From an uncultured SAR116 cluster alpha proteobacterium (GTDB lineage: Bacteria; Pseudomonadota; Alphaproteobacteria; Puniceispirillales; Marisalimonadaceae): a stretch of 46,769 bases of DNA. The notes under the pieces are model-generated. The model searched no databases and had not been told where the DNA came from. It worked only from the letters and a program-made list of their open reading frames with translations. Position 1 is the stretch's first letter, and each line of letters begins with the position of its first letter. Location of the stretch: NCBI GenBank assembly GCA_902618025.1, contig CACMYY010000009.1, forward strand, positions 1-46,769. Direction: 5' to 3'. Shown here piece by piece: positions 26,615 to 34,748 of the stretch. The translations under genes were made by a program, and so were the position numbers.

Positions 26615-27938
26615 CGTCTATCTTTTTATATTTATTTAATAATTCAATCAAATGTATACTAGCTTCGTCAGCACGTTGTTGTGAATACCCAGATGCAATT
26701 AAACTATTTTTACCCATATCCTCTAATTTTTCAGAATTGCTGAGTAATTCAATTACATTATCAAGAAAAATTTCATTCATATTTGGACCTTTTTTTATTT
26801 GTATTGCACCACCGGACCAAACAAGGTCTTTAATTTGAGCGTCACATTTTTCGGAGTGAGGACCCATAATTACCGGTTTACCAAACTGAGATGCCTCTGA
26901 TGGACTATGACCTCCAACTGATACCATTGATCCAGCAACGTATACTAAATCTGAGACTTCAATTAAAGATCCCATTTCACCCATTGTATCTGCAAGATAA
27001 AAAATATCATTTTTTGAAGGAAACTCCCCTTTACTTCTTGATTTAGTATCAAAACCAGCTGATTGAATTCGACTTTTTATGCTCAAACTTCTACTAATAT
27101 GTCTTGGTGCAATTATGATTAAAATATGGTCCTGAGACTTTTGTCTTAAGCGGTCAGCTAATTTAATCATTAATTCCTCTTCTCCAGGATGTGTTGAGGC
27201 AGCAAGCAATATTTTTTTTCTTACTAAGTTCTTTTTTAATTTGAATACATAATTATTATCAATAGGTGGTTTTTCAGCTATCGATTTAAGACTTGTCAAA
27301 CTTTTTACATTCTTGGCTCCTAATTTTTTAAATAAAGCTTCTTGTTTAGGATCAACAGCAAAAACATGATCGACTTTACTGAAAATTTTTTTTGCTAAGA
27401 AATAACCTAACCCTGTCCAAAAACGAGCAGATTTATTTGACATTTGCGAAGATGCTAAAATAGTGGGTATTTTTGATTTTGAAGTTAAATATATTAAATT
27501 AGGCCAAAAATCTGATTCCATAAAAACAACCATATTTGGTTTCCATTGTTTTAAAAATTTTGAAACAAATTTAGGATGATCGTATGGATGATATTGATGT
27601 ATAGCTGGCAAACCTTTTTTTATTTTGTCTTTTATCAATTTTGCAGCTGAAACTGTGTTAGTTGTTAATAAAAAATATTCTTTTTTATTACTACCATATC
27701 CAAGTTTTTTCATTGAGTTTGCGAGAGCTAATGCAGCCACGGATTCTCCAACACTAGTTCCATGTAACCAAACAATGGTTCCATCTGGTCTTGTTTTTTT
27801 TGAAACGCCATATCTTTCGTTAACTCTATTTCTATCTTCTTTACCTTTTTTTTTTCGTTTTTCTAAATATTTTGGCAAAAACAATTTTATTATACCCCAT
27901 AAAAAATTATATATAGATAGCGTCATTTTTCGATCCAA
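26607..27938 (-). CDS. waaA: Kdo transferase
   Basis: WaaA (KdtA) transfers Kdo from CMP-Kdo to lipid IVA at the inner membrane. An N-terminal hydrophobic anchor is followed by WLHGTSVGESVAALAL, the conserved acceptor-side motif. MESDFWPNLI, LAASTHPGEEELM, IIAPRHISR and the GGHSPSEASQFGKPVIMGPH donor-binding region complete the GT30 pattern. The 443-residue length fits. Met5 is an alternative start. I cannot tell whether it adds one or two Kdo units. Confidence 0.95.
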   Translation of the reverse strand: MDRKMTLSIYNFLWGIIKLFLPKYLEKRKKKGKEDRNRVNERYGVSKKTRPDGTIVWLHGTSVGESVAALALANSMKKLGYGSNKKEYFLLTTNTVSAAKLIKDKIKKGLPAIHQYHPYDHPKFVSKFLKQWKPNMVVFMESDFWPNLIYLTSKSKIPTILASSQMSNKSARFWTGLGYFLAKKIFSKVDHVFAVDPKQEALFKKLGAKNVKSLTSLKSIAEKPPIDNNYVFKLKKNLVRKKILLAASTHPGEEELMIKLADRLRQKSQDHILIIIAPRHISRSLSIKSRIQSAGFDTKSRSKGEFPSKNDIFYLADTMGEMGSLIEVSDLVYVAGSMVSVGGHSPSEASQFGKPVIMGPHSEKCDAQIKDLVWSGGAIQIKKGPNMNEIFLDNVIELLSNSEKLEDMGKNSLIASGYSQQRADEASIHLIELLNKYKKIDVA

Positions 27939-27954
27939 AAAAACATTTTAACTT

Positions 27955-28626
27955 TCAACTGACTTTACCCTCTATCATCTTTGTAAGTCGTTTAATTTCA
28001 TTTTCGAGATTTTGTCTCTCGAGTTCAAGTTTATCTAAATTAATATTTTTTTTAATATTAATTGGTTTCCCAAAGCAATACATTCCTTTTGAAAATGGAT
28101 ATGGTAAAACAAAATTGTCCCATGAGTTAATCGTTTTAAATTTTTTAGTAGTCCATACCAAAGGGATTATTGGGGTATTTGTAATTTGGGCTAACTTTAT
28201 AATACCCTCTTTAACTTGTTCTTTTGGTCCTTTTGGACCATCGGGTGTGATAGCAATGCTTTCACCTAATTGTAAACGTTTTACCATTTTTCTAAAAGCT
28301 TGCACTCCTCCTTTTTTTGAAGAACCAAGAATTACATTCATTCCAAGATATTTTAATGCTAAAGAGGTAATCATCCCGTCAGAATGGCTTGACTGAAGCG
28401 CATTTATAACTCTGTTTCTTGGTAAAAGATGTGGTCCTAAAAATAACTTATTATGCCAACAGCAAAAAATATATTTATCTTGACTATTCAATATTGTGGA
28501 TTTCTTACTTTGTTCAAAATATTCCCATCGAATAGTACGCGCGATAAGGTTTGTAATAAAATAAAAAATTAAACCAATTAATTTTTGACCTATATTAGTT
28601 TTGCTGAAATGTTTAAAAAAATGCAT
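27955..28626 (-). CDS. DUF374 lysophospholipid acyltransferase-like protein
   Basis: The DUF374 block is clear: CCWHNKLFLGPHLL, then QSSHSDGMITSLALKYLG (the HxxxxD/E-like catalytic motif is SHSDGM), GSSKKGGVQAFRKM and AITPDGPKGPKEQVKEGI. Family members lie next to waaA in many alphaproteobacteria and are assumed to acylate a lipid A or phospholipid intermediate, but I know of no firm substrate. There is a possible membrane segment at residues 14-32. It lies 16 bp upstream of waaA in the same orientation. Confidence 0.88.
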   Translation of the reverse strand: MHFFKHFSKTNIGQKLIGLIFYFITNLIARTIRWEYFEQSKKSTILNSQDKYIFCCWHNKLFLGPHLLPRNRVINALQSSHSDGMITSLALKYLGMNVILGSSKKGGVQAFRKMVKRLQLGESIAITPDGPKGPKEQVKEGIIKLAQITNTPIIPLVWTTKKFKTINSWDNFVLPYPFSKGMYCFGKPINIKKNINLDKLELERQNLENEIKRLTKMIEGKVS

Positions 28627-28756
28627 TTAAAAAAACCGAATTACTTCACTTATTTGAATTTGAGTTTTAAATTAAAATTACACAAAACAAAATAACTATC
28701 TATACAAATAATTTATATTATAAGTTAAAATAGAAAATATATTAAATTGGTTTGAA
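28627..28756. promoter_or_regulatory. Divergent promoter region between lipid A operon and MsbA-like gene
   Basis: This 130-bp AT-rich spacer separates two divergent units. A TATATTATAAG stretch near 28711-28721 could hold a -10 element for the rightward gene. I see no clear -35 box, operator or ribosome site, so this is positional evidence only. Confidence 0.35.
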
Positions 28757-30514
28757 ATGAAAAAAAAACATATAATTACCAACGTCAATAAAAATATAGT
28801 TAAGAATTTTTATAGTGACTTTGTTTTTAAATATAAAATAGATATTATATTTGCATTTATTTTATTGATTATAGTGGCATCTACTTCATCAATTTACCCT
28901 TACTTGATACAATTAGTATTTGATGGTTTATTAAAAGTTAAAAATTATGAATGGATTATTTTGCCTTTTGTAATTGCTTTTGTTGCAATTGTAAGAGGTG
29001 TAGCAATGTTTTTTCAAATTCGTCAAGTATCAAAAATATCATTATCTATTTCTCTAGATGTTCAAAAAAAACTAACTAAGCATTTGATAAATGCAGACCT
29101 AAATGAACTAAACAAAATCTCTTCTGGAAATCATGTATCGAGAATTATGAATGATGTTGTTTTAATCCGTGATGGTTTTGAAAGAACTATAAATAATCTA
29201 ATAAGGGACGTTTTTACAATTTTAGCATTGTTCTCTTATCTCATGTGGTTAGACTGGCTTTTATCAGTATTAGTCGTTATTATTTATCCTTTAGCCCTAA
29301 GACCGATAGTAAAAATCGGAAAAAAACAAAATATTATTGCAACAACCCTTCAAGAACAAATGGAAACAGTTACCTCAACGTTAACTGAAATGCTTCAAGG
29401 CATAAGAATGGTAAAATCATATAATTTAGAAAATATGGAGATAAATAGATCCGAAAATGTGTTGAATTCATTATTTAGAAAAACTTTCAATCTAATAATC
29501 GGACGAGCCAAAATTTTACCTATCTTAGAGATCTTAGGAGGTGTTGCTGCTGCCAGCGTTATAGGATTAGCAAGCTACAGAGTTTCTATTGGAGAGTTAA
29601 CTCCTGGGAGTGTTGTTGGTTATATTACAGCATTGTTGATGATTGCCCAACCTGCAAGGGCTTTAGGAACTTTTAATACAGTTTTGCAAGAAGCTCTTTC
29701 GGCGTTAGAGAGAATTTATAAACAATTAAATATCTGTCCTAAAGTAAATAGTTTGTCATCTGCACCCGATATAAAAATAAGCAGAAATAAACCACCTGAA
29801 ATAGTTTTTAAAAATGTAAGTTTTTCTTATGACAATAGAAATAAGGTTTTAAATAATATCAACTTTATTGCAAAACCAGGTTCTAAAGTTGCATTAGTTG
29901 GACAAAGTGGGGCAGGAAAGTCAACAATTATTAACTTAATTTCAAGATTTTATGATCCTTCAAATGGGGAGATTACAATTAATGAAGTAAATATAAAGGA
30001 TATAAATTTAAGTTCACTTCGAGATAATATTTCTTTAGTTAGTCAAGAAACTATTATTTATAATAAAAGCTTTCTGGATAATATTAGGTTTGGCAACTTA
30101 AATGCTACAGATCTAAATGTTAAAAAAGCCGCAAAAAACGCAGATATTGATAAATTTATAAGTAATTCTTTAAATGGTTACGATACTATAGTCGGAGAAA
30201 GTGGTAACACTTTATCAGGAGGACAAAAGCAACGTGTTTCTATTGCTAGGGCTATTTTAAAAGATGCGCCAATTTTACTTTTAGACGAAGCTACAAGTTC
30301 ATTAGATCCAGAAACTGAAAATGAGATTAATAAAACACTTGAAAAATTGACGAAGAACAAAACCACGATTACAATTGCCCACAAATTATCGACAATTGTA
30401 AACTGTGATCAGATAATTCTATTTAATAAAGGTAAAATAGTTGATGCTGGAAGTCACAAAGAGTTGATTAAAAGTTCTGAATTATACAAGAAACTTAGTA
30501 CTATAGGTATTTAG
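28757..30514 (+). CDS. MsbA-like ABC exporter (fused permease and ATPase)
   Basis: This is a half-transporter with six predicted membrane helices in the first 330 residues and one ABC ATPase domain. The motifs are Walker A GQSGAGKST (from about residue 382), Q loop VSQET, signature LSGGQ (486-490), Walker B ILLLDEATS and the H loop IAHKLST. The layout matches lipid A flippase MsbA and multidrug relatives. Its place beside the DUF374-waaA-lpxK genes makes MsbA-type lipid A export the best guess. The membrane half is variable in sequence, so other lipid substrates are possible. It converges on the phosphatase gene with 7 bp between stops. Confidence 0.88.
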   Translation: MKKKHIITNVNKNIVKNFYSDFVFKYKIDIIFAFILLIIVASTSSIYPYLIQLVFDGLLKVKNYEWIILPFVIAFVAIVRGVAMFFQIRQVSKISLSISLDVQKKLTKHLINADLNELNKISSGNHVSRIMNDVVLIRDGFERTINNLIRDVFTILALFSYLMWLDWLLSVLVVIIYPLALRPIVKIGKKQNIIATTLQEQMETVTSTLTEMLQGIRMVKSYNLENMEINRSENVLNSLFRKTFNLIIGRAKILPILEILGGVAAASVIGLASYRVSIGELTPGSVVGYITALLMIAQPARALGTFNTVLQEALSALERIYKQLNICPKVNSLSSAPDIKISRNKPPEIVFKNVSFSYDNRNKVLNNINFIAKPGSKVALVGQSGAGKSTIINLISRFYDPSNGEITINEVNIKDINLSSLRDNISLVSQETIIYNKSFLDNIRFGNLNATDLNVKKAAKNADIDKFISNSLNGYDTIVGESGNTLSGGQKQRVSIARAILKDAPILLLDEATSSLDPETENEINKTLEKLTKNKTTITIAHKLSTIVNCDQIILFNKGKIVDAGSHKELIKSSELYKKLSTIGI

Positions 30515-30521
30515 AATAAAA

Positions 30522-31184
30522 TTATTCTCTTTTCAAAAAATCATCTAATAATCTATTAACCCACCATACAGATTGAAAATCACTTTCCAATTTTTCTGGA
30601 TTATATTTTTTTTTTACCCAGTCTAAAAACTTCATTTTATTCTGTTTATATTGTTTAGAATATTCTTCAACAAAACTATCTAATATTCCTGGTTTCGCCC
30701 ATTTTACATGAAGATACTTCCAGGATAATTGAGTTTTTGCAATTTCAGGATGTTCTTTTTTGTACGAAAGTAAGTATAAGGCGCACATTATACCAGCTCT
30801 ATCTGCACCTGATTTACAATGTACCAAAGCTGGATATTTAATAGATTTGAATAATTTTTCAGCTTTAAGTATCATATTTTTTTCTGGGGCCGCTCGAGAT
30901 CTTGCTCTAAAATCTATTAATTTGATATTGAATTTTTCACAAGCTTCATTTTCTAATAACCAGCCACCATCTCTTCTAACACCTCTGAGATTTATAATGG
31001 TTTTAATTCCAATTTTGCTATAATGTTCTATTCTTAATGGTGTAGGCATGTTTGACCTATACAAATTTTCATCAATCTTATGAAAATTATGATAACAAAA
31101 TCTCAAAAAACCATGATCTTTTACAATCATATCAAACCAAGCTAAAATTTTGTTAAATTTCAATTTTTGAGGTTTGCCTATCAA
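30522..31184 (-). CDS. Tyrosine/dual-specificity phosphatase-like protein
   Basis: The protein has the CX5R phosphatase loop VHCKSGADRAG, with Cys123 as nucleophile and Arg129, preceded by the conserved strand NLRGVRRDGG. The general-acid Asp may lie in IDFRARSRA. It has no signal peptide or membrane segment, so it should be cytoplasmic. Relatives act on phosphotyrosine, phosphoinositides or lipid phosphates. It starts 4 bp after pmbA on the same strand and faces the MsbA-like gene, so a link to lipid or envelope phosphates is possible but unproven. The C-terminal 90 residues are helical and unusual in their Trp content. Confidence 0.8.
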   Translation of the reverse strand: MIGKPQKLKFNKILAWFDMIVKDHGFLRFCYHNFHKIDENLYRSNMPTPLRIEHYSKIGIKTIINLRGVRRDGGWLLENEACEKFNIKLIDFRARSRAAPEKNMILKAEKLFKSIKYPALVHCKSGADRAGIMCALYLLSYKKEHPEIAKTQLSWKYLHVKWAKPGILDSFVEEYSKQYKQNKMKFLDWVKKKYNPEKLESDFQSVWWVNRLLDDFLKRE

Positions 31185-31188
31185 CTAA

Positions 31189-32547
31189 TTAGTTCCCTGC
31201 AATTGTCATGCCTTCAATTAATATAGTAGGACAATTGATAGTATGTGAATAATCAAGATCATTAGCTGGTTTAAGTGTCTTGAACATATCCCTTAAATTT
31301 CCTGCTATAGTTGCTTCAGTAATAGGGTATGACAATTTACCATTTTTTATCCAAAAACCACTAGCACCTCGGCTATAATCACCAGTAACCATTGATACAC
31401 TGCTACCAATCATATCTGTGATATAAAAACCATCATTTATACTTGCAATGAGGTTTTCAGGTGTATCTTCACCTGGGAGTAGAATTAGATTGGTTGTTCC
31501 TGGTGCTGGGGGTCCACTAATGCCTCTCTTGGCGTTTGCGGTTGGTATTACATTTAATTGTTTTGCAGTTGATAAATCTAAGAGCCAACTTTCGAGAATT
31601 CCGTTTTTTATTAAATTATGTTTGGAAGTACCTAAACCCTCCGCATCGAACAATCTTGAACCTAAACCTCTTTTAAGAAAAGGATCGTCAATTAAATTAA
31701 CAGAATCGTTTGCGATTTTATCGTTTAAAGAATCTTTTAAAAAACTTGTTTTACGTGCTATCGATGATCCATTTATTGCTGATGCAAAGTGACTTGCTAT
31801 TGACCTTGATACTCTTGGATCAAATATAACTGGATATTGTCCAGTAACTGGTTTTTTAGCGCCCATTCTTGCCAATGTTTTCTTTGCTGCTTCACGACCA
31901 ATTTTTTTCGCGTCTTTTAGATCGTCACCATAAACTTTTGAAGAGTAATCATAATCTCTTTCCATTTTTCCATTTTTTTCAGCAATGACAACCACTGAAA
32001 TGCTGTGATTAGATTTTTTGGATGATCCAAAAAAACCATTAGAAGTCATCAAGAGTGTTTCACCTTCTCCCCATGAAGCATCTGCACCATCACTATTAGT
32101 AATACCTTTTACACTTAAGGCTATGTCTTCAACCTCTGATGCTCTATCTCTAATTATTTCAATACTTGGTTCTACAGTATCGAAACTATCAATACAAATA
32201 TTTTCGTTTATTGGAAATTGTTTTAATAAACCTTTGTCAGCTATCATGCTGTATTCATCTTCTGGAGCAATTTTAGCCATTTCAACGGACTTTATTGCAA
32301 TTTCTTTTAGAGATTTTTCTGAATTCTCATTAGTCGAAATTGATGATATTTTATTATCAACAAAAACTCTTAATCCGGTGTCAAAGTCTTCATACCTTTG
32401 AATATTTTCATCTTTACCCAACCTTCTGGTAATCGATACACCTCTACTTCTTGACAATACACAATCGGCAGAAGTTGCACCATTATTAATAGCAGTGTCA
32501 ATGAGAAGATTCATAATATCCTGGTCTTTAAGTTTTTTTGCAGACAT
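31189..32547 (-). CDS. pmbA: TldD/PmbA family metalloprotease subunit PmbA (TldE)
   Basis: PmbA/TldE pairs with TldD to form a peptidase that degrades unfolded or modified peptides; in enterobacteria it matures microcin B17 and acts on CcdA. The family patterns are DCVLSRSRGVSITRRLG at the N terminus and DPRVSRSIASHFASAINGSS in the middle. The C terminus has RGASGFWIKNGKLSYPITEATIAGNL. The zinc HExxxH motif is absent, as expected for the PmbA partner. Its partner tldD lies at 43.1-44.6 kb. The gene diverges from argC over 103 bp. Confidence 0.94.
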   Translation of the reverse strand: MSAKKLKDQDIMNLLIDTAINNGATSADCVLSRSRGVSITRRLGKDENIQRYEDFDTGLRVFVDNKISSISTNENSEKSLKEIAIKSVEMAKIAPEDEYSMIADKGLLKQFPINENICIDSFDTVEPSIEIIRDRASEVEDIALSVKGITNSDGADASWGEGETLLMTSNGFFGSSKKSNHSISVVVIAEKNGKMERDYDYSSKVYGDDLKDAKKIGREAAKKTLARMGAKKPVTGQYPVIFDPRVSRSIASHFASAINGSSIARKTSFLKDSLNDKIANDSVNLIDDPFLKRGLGSRLFDAEGLGTSKHNLIKNGILESWLLDLSTAKQLNVIPTANAKRGISGPPAPGTTNLILLPGEDTPENLIASINDGFYITDMIGSSVSMVTGDYSRGASGFWIKNGKLSYPITEATIAGNLRDMFKTLKPANDLDYSHTINCPTILIEGMTIAGN

Positions 32548-32650
32548 AAAAGCTGTTCCTATGAAAAAGAGAATTTACAAAATGTTTATATATGTTTTAT
32601 TAATATACTGTTTTAATTGTTGCAACTGTATAAGTACATAAAAGGTAAAT

Positions 32651-33595
32651 ATGAAAAAAGATATTTTTATTGATGGAGAAACTGGCACCGCAGGTTTGAA
32701 AGTTCATGAAAAGTTAAGTAAGCATCCAAATGTTAACGTTATGACAGTTGATCAATCTAAAAGAAAAGATATTTCCTATAAAAAAGAAATGTTAGCAAAA
32801 TCAGATGTAACATTTTTGTGTTTACCTGATGAAATATCTATTGAAACTGTTCAAATCGCAGATGAACTTGGAGATAAATCTCCAATAATTATTGATGCTT
32901 CCACAGCTCATAGAACTAACCCAAAATGGTCATATGGACTTCCTGAGCTAGGAGAGAATTACAGAAAAAGCATTGAGAATTCAAAACGTATTGCATCACC
33001 TGGATGTTATTCTACTGGTGCAAATGTTATTCTAAAACCTCTGATTTCAAAAGGTATTTTAGGCAAAAATAGCCCAATTATCATAAATGCTGTTAGTGGT
33101 TATTCAGGTGGCGGAAAATCTATGATCAATTATTTTAAACAAACAGGCCATGAACCATTCTTTAATTATGGACTTAAACTTAATCACAAGCATTTGCCAG
33201 AAATAATTTATCATAATAAGCTTGAACTTACACCAATTTTTAGTCCGTCTGTTGGAAATTTTATACAAGGTATGATTGTTTCTATACCACTTCATTTTTC
33301 CTGGTTTAATAAAAAAGTGTATACTGAAAAGATACAACACTTAATGGAAGAATTTTATTCAGGTGCTAATTTTATTAAAGTTTTAAAAAAAGATGAAGGT
33401 ATTAGTGATAAAGGATATTTTAGACCAGATAATTTAGTTGGAACAAATTATTTGGATATAAGTATATTTGGTAATGATGAAAATAATCAGTTAATCATTT
33501 CATCTAGATTAGATAATTTAGGCAAAGGTGCATCTGGTGCTGCTATCCAATCTATGAATATTGCTCTAGGATTTGAAGAAACTTTGGGTTTATAG
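32651..33595 (+). CDS. argC: N-acetyl-gamma-glutamyl-phosphate reductase, short type 2 form
   Basis: ArgC is the third step of arginine synthesis, an NADPH-dependent reduction of N-acetylglutamyl phosphate. The N terminus IFIDGETGTAGLKVHEKL is the nucleotide-binding motif of the roughly 310-residue type 2 group. The catalytic Cys119 is in SPGCYSTGAN, and the active-site His is expected in NHKHLPEI. An AAAAGG ribosome site lies just upstream. At 314 residues it is shorter than the type 1 form of about 340. The next gene starts 15 bp downstream. Confidence 0.95.
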   Translation: MKKDIFIDGETGTAGLKVHEKLSKHPNVNVMTVDQSKRKDISYKKEMLAKSDVTFLCLPDEISIETVQIADELGDKSPIIIDASTAHRTNPKWSYGLPELGENYRKSIENSKRIASPGCYSTGANVILKPLISKGILGKNSPIIINAVSGYSGGGKSMINYFKQTGHEPFFNYGLKLNHKHLPEIIYHNKLELTPIFSPSVGNFIQGMIVSIPLHFSWFNKKVYTEKIQHLMEEFYSGANFIKVLKKDEGISDKGYFRPDNLVGTNYLDISIFGNDENNQLIISSRLDNLGKGASGAAIQSMNIALGFEETLGL

Positions 33596-33610
33596 AGATA
33601 TAATATTTAC

Positions 33611-34387
33611 ATGATAAATGATTATCAAAACATTATTCAAGAATTGTTTCCTAATTTTTCATCGTTTGATAGAGCTTTAAACTATCCATATTTTGCACCT
33701 AACTATTCTTTTTCATTTTATAAGGGAGAATTCATTAAAGGTATTTGTCATGACTTAAATAATAGAATTCCAATTTTATCAGTTGGTTCTAATAGATCCC
33801 CATATCAATTAAAAAGAAAATTTTCACTAGATCAGAATATTTGTGTTACCCCAGCCACTTTATATGACTCTGATGTGGTTTTTGCAGCGTCACTATCATC
33901 TTATGGATCTATGCCGGCAACTCAATGGCCTAGCAAAGGAACCGAAGTAAATCTTAATGTATTGTGGTTAAATGAGGAACAGTTAGACATCATGCATCTT
34001 AGTGAAGCGTTGGGAGTGGCATACAATTTTGTAAAGCTTAAGCCAGATACTGTTAAAATAAAAGATTTTAAATATGCAAAACAAATATATGGATATATTT
34101 CAATTGCAGGTGTATTTCCATTCAATGATTATAAACCTAAAAGGTTATCTGTAATTAATGCTAAGAACGCTACATTAAAAGGCTTTAGTGAACAAAAAGC
34201 ATTATTGTCATTAATTCAAAGTTTAGGAATTGAGGTAGATAAATTATCAGAATGGGTTTATAAGGTCATTAGCAATAAAACTTACAGAATTAGTCTTCAT
34301 AAAAAATTAAAGTCAAAAGCAATAAAACCTCAAAATCCTGAATGGGAAATTGTTAAAAAAAGTGTTCGTGGTAATTTAATAATTTAA
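33611..34387 (+). CDS. Unrecognised protein, possibly with a cyclotransferase-like (GGCT) fold
   Basis: I do not recognise this 258-residue protein as a named family. It has no signal peptide or membrane segment. The stretch ILSVGSNRSPYQLKRKF (about residues 55-71) resembles the glycine loop of GGCT-fold enzymes. The stretch QLDIMHLSEALGVAYNFVKL (about residues 124-143, with Glu132) resembles the acidic motif that ends that fold. The motif order is right, but this is inference from pattern only. A segment near DVVFAASLSSYGSMPATQWP looks conserved in character. It follows argC by 15 bp, suggesting one transcript, and precedes the rhodopsin regulatory region. Confidence 0.6.
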   Translation: MINDYQNIIQELFPNFSSFDRALNYPYFAPNYSFSFYKGEFIKGICHDLNNRIPILSVGSNRSPYQLKRKFSLDQNICVTPATLYDSDVVFAASLSSYGSMPATQWPSKGTEVNLNVLWLNEEQLDIMHLSEALGVAYNFVKLKPDTVKIKDFKYAKQIYGYISIAGVFPFNDYKPKRLSVINAKNATLKGFSEQKALLSLIQSLGIEVDKLSEWVYKVISNKTYRISLHKKLKSKAIKPQNPEWEIVKKSVRGNLII

Positions 34388-34522
34388 TTCCAATTATTGG
34401 TAATTGTTTATTTTGCGCAAAGATTTAATTATTACTTAACATTTCATACTTATTTTTATCCTTTATAATACAAAAATTTAAGCAAATATTGTTATAATTT
34501 ACATGCAAAATATAGAAAATTA

Positions 34523-34534
34523 TGCAAATTTGCA
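34523..34534. promoter_or_regulatory. TGCAAATTTGCA palindrome, candidate operator
   Basis: A perfect 12-bp palindrome overlaps the second of two ATGCAAA direct repeats spaced 19 bp apart (34503, 34522). This arrangement suits a dimeric regulator, but I cannot name it. Confidence 0.45.
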
Positions 34535-34551
34535 CTATTTTTATTTGAAAA

Positions 34552-34566
34552 TGATAATTGTTATCA
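34552..34566. promoter_or_regulatory. Fur-box-like operator
   Basis: TGATAATTGTTATCA has the 7-1-7 inverted-repeat form of the classical Fur consensus (TGATAATnATTATCA) with one mismatch. It overlaps a possible -35 box (TTGTTA, 34558-34563). Fur-family binding is inferred from resemblance alone; AT-rich DNA raises the chance of a coincidental match. Confidence 0.5.
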
Positions 34567-34585
34567 AAAAATAAAACTATATAAA
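34558..34585 (+). promoter_or_regulatory. Candidate proteorhodopsin promoter overlapping the Fur-like box
   Basis: TTGTTA (34558-34563) and TATAAA (34580-34585) are separated by 16 bp. Repressor binding at 34552-34566 would block the -35 box. Use of this promoter would leave a leader of about 155 bases. A second weak pair, TTGCAT and TAGAAA near 34689-34716, spans the TCTAGCA/TGCTAGA palindrome and is an alternative. Confidence 0.35.
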
Positions 34586-34698
34586 ACAATAAGTTAACAA
34601 ATTAGATGAAAAAAAAATGCAATTAAATTACTTTTAATTGTTGCCTAACTTTAAATTCCCTTTTATTGTTTTCGCTAAATGTGCTATTTTGCATTGAA

Positions 34699-34714
34699 TC
34701 TAGCAGTTGCTAGA
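34699..34714. promoter_or_regulatory. Inverted repeat 35 bp before the rhodopsin start
   Basis: TCTAGCA and TGCTAGA are perfect 7-bp arms around a GT centre, ending 20 bp before the ribosome site AGGGGAG (34735-34741). It may be an operator or part of a small leader hairpin. It contains more G and C than its surroundings, making chance occurrence less likely. Confidence 0.5.
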
Positions 34715-34748
34715 AATTAAACATGACAAGTATAAGGGGAGTTTATAA

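Larger units (their letters stand above)
34388..34748. promoter_or_regulatory. Palindrome-rich regulatory region upstream of proteorhodopsin
   Basis: At 361 bp this is the longest non-coding stretch in the window. In order it holds CAATTA-TTGG-TAATTG (34391-34406), TTTGCGCAAA (34412-34421), ATGCAAA direct repeats at 34503 and 34522, and TGCAAATTTGCA (34523-34534). It continues with a Fur-box-like TGATAATTGTTATCA (34552-34566), an 8-bp stem CAATTAAA/TTTAATTG (34620-34640) and TCTAGCA-GT-TGCTAGA (34699-34714). No open frame or tRNA-like fold is visible. This density suggests several operators and a regulated promoter. Confidence 0.7.

Noticed and set aside
31448-32401. Long plus-strand open frames opposite pmbA (114 and 127 codons)
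   Set aside because: They are shadows of the conserved pmbA coding sequence, with low-complexity products lacking domains.
34391-34406. CAATTA-TTGG-TAATTG hairpin as terminator of the argC-unknown gene unit
   Set aside because: The stem is only six A/T-rich pairs and no strong T run follows, so it is too weak to call a terminator.
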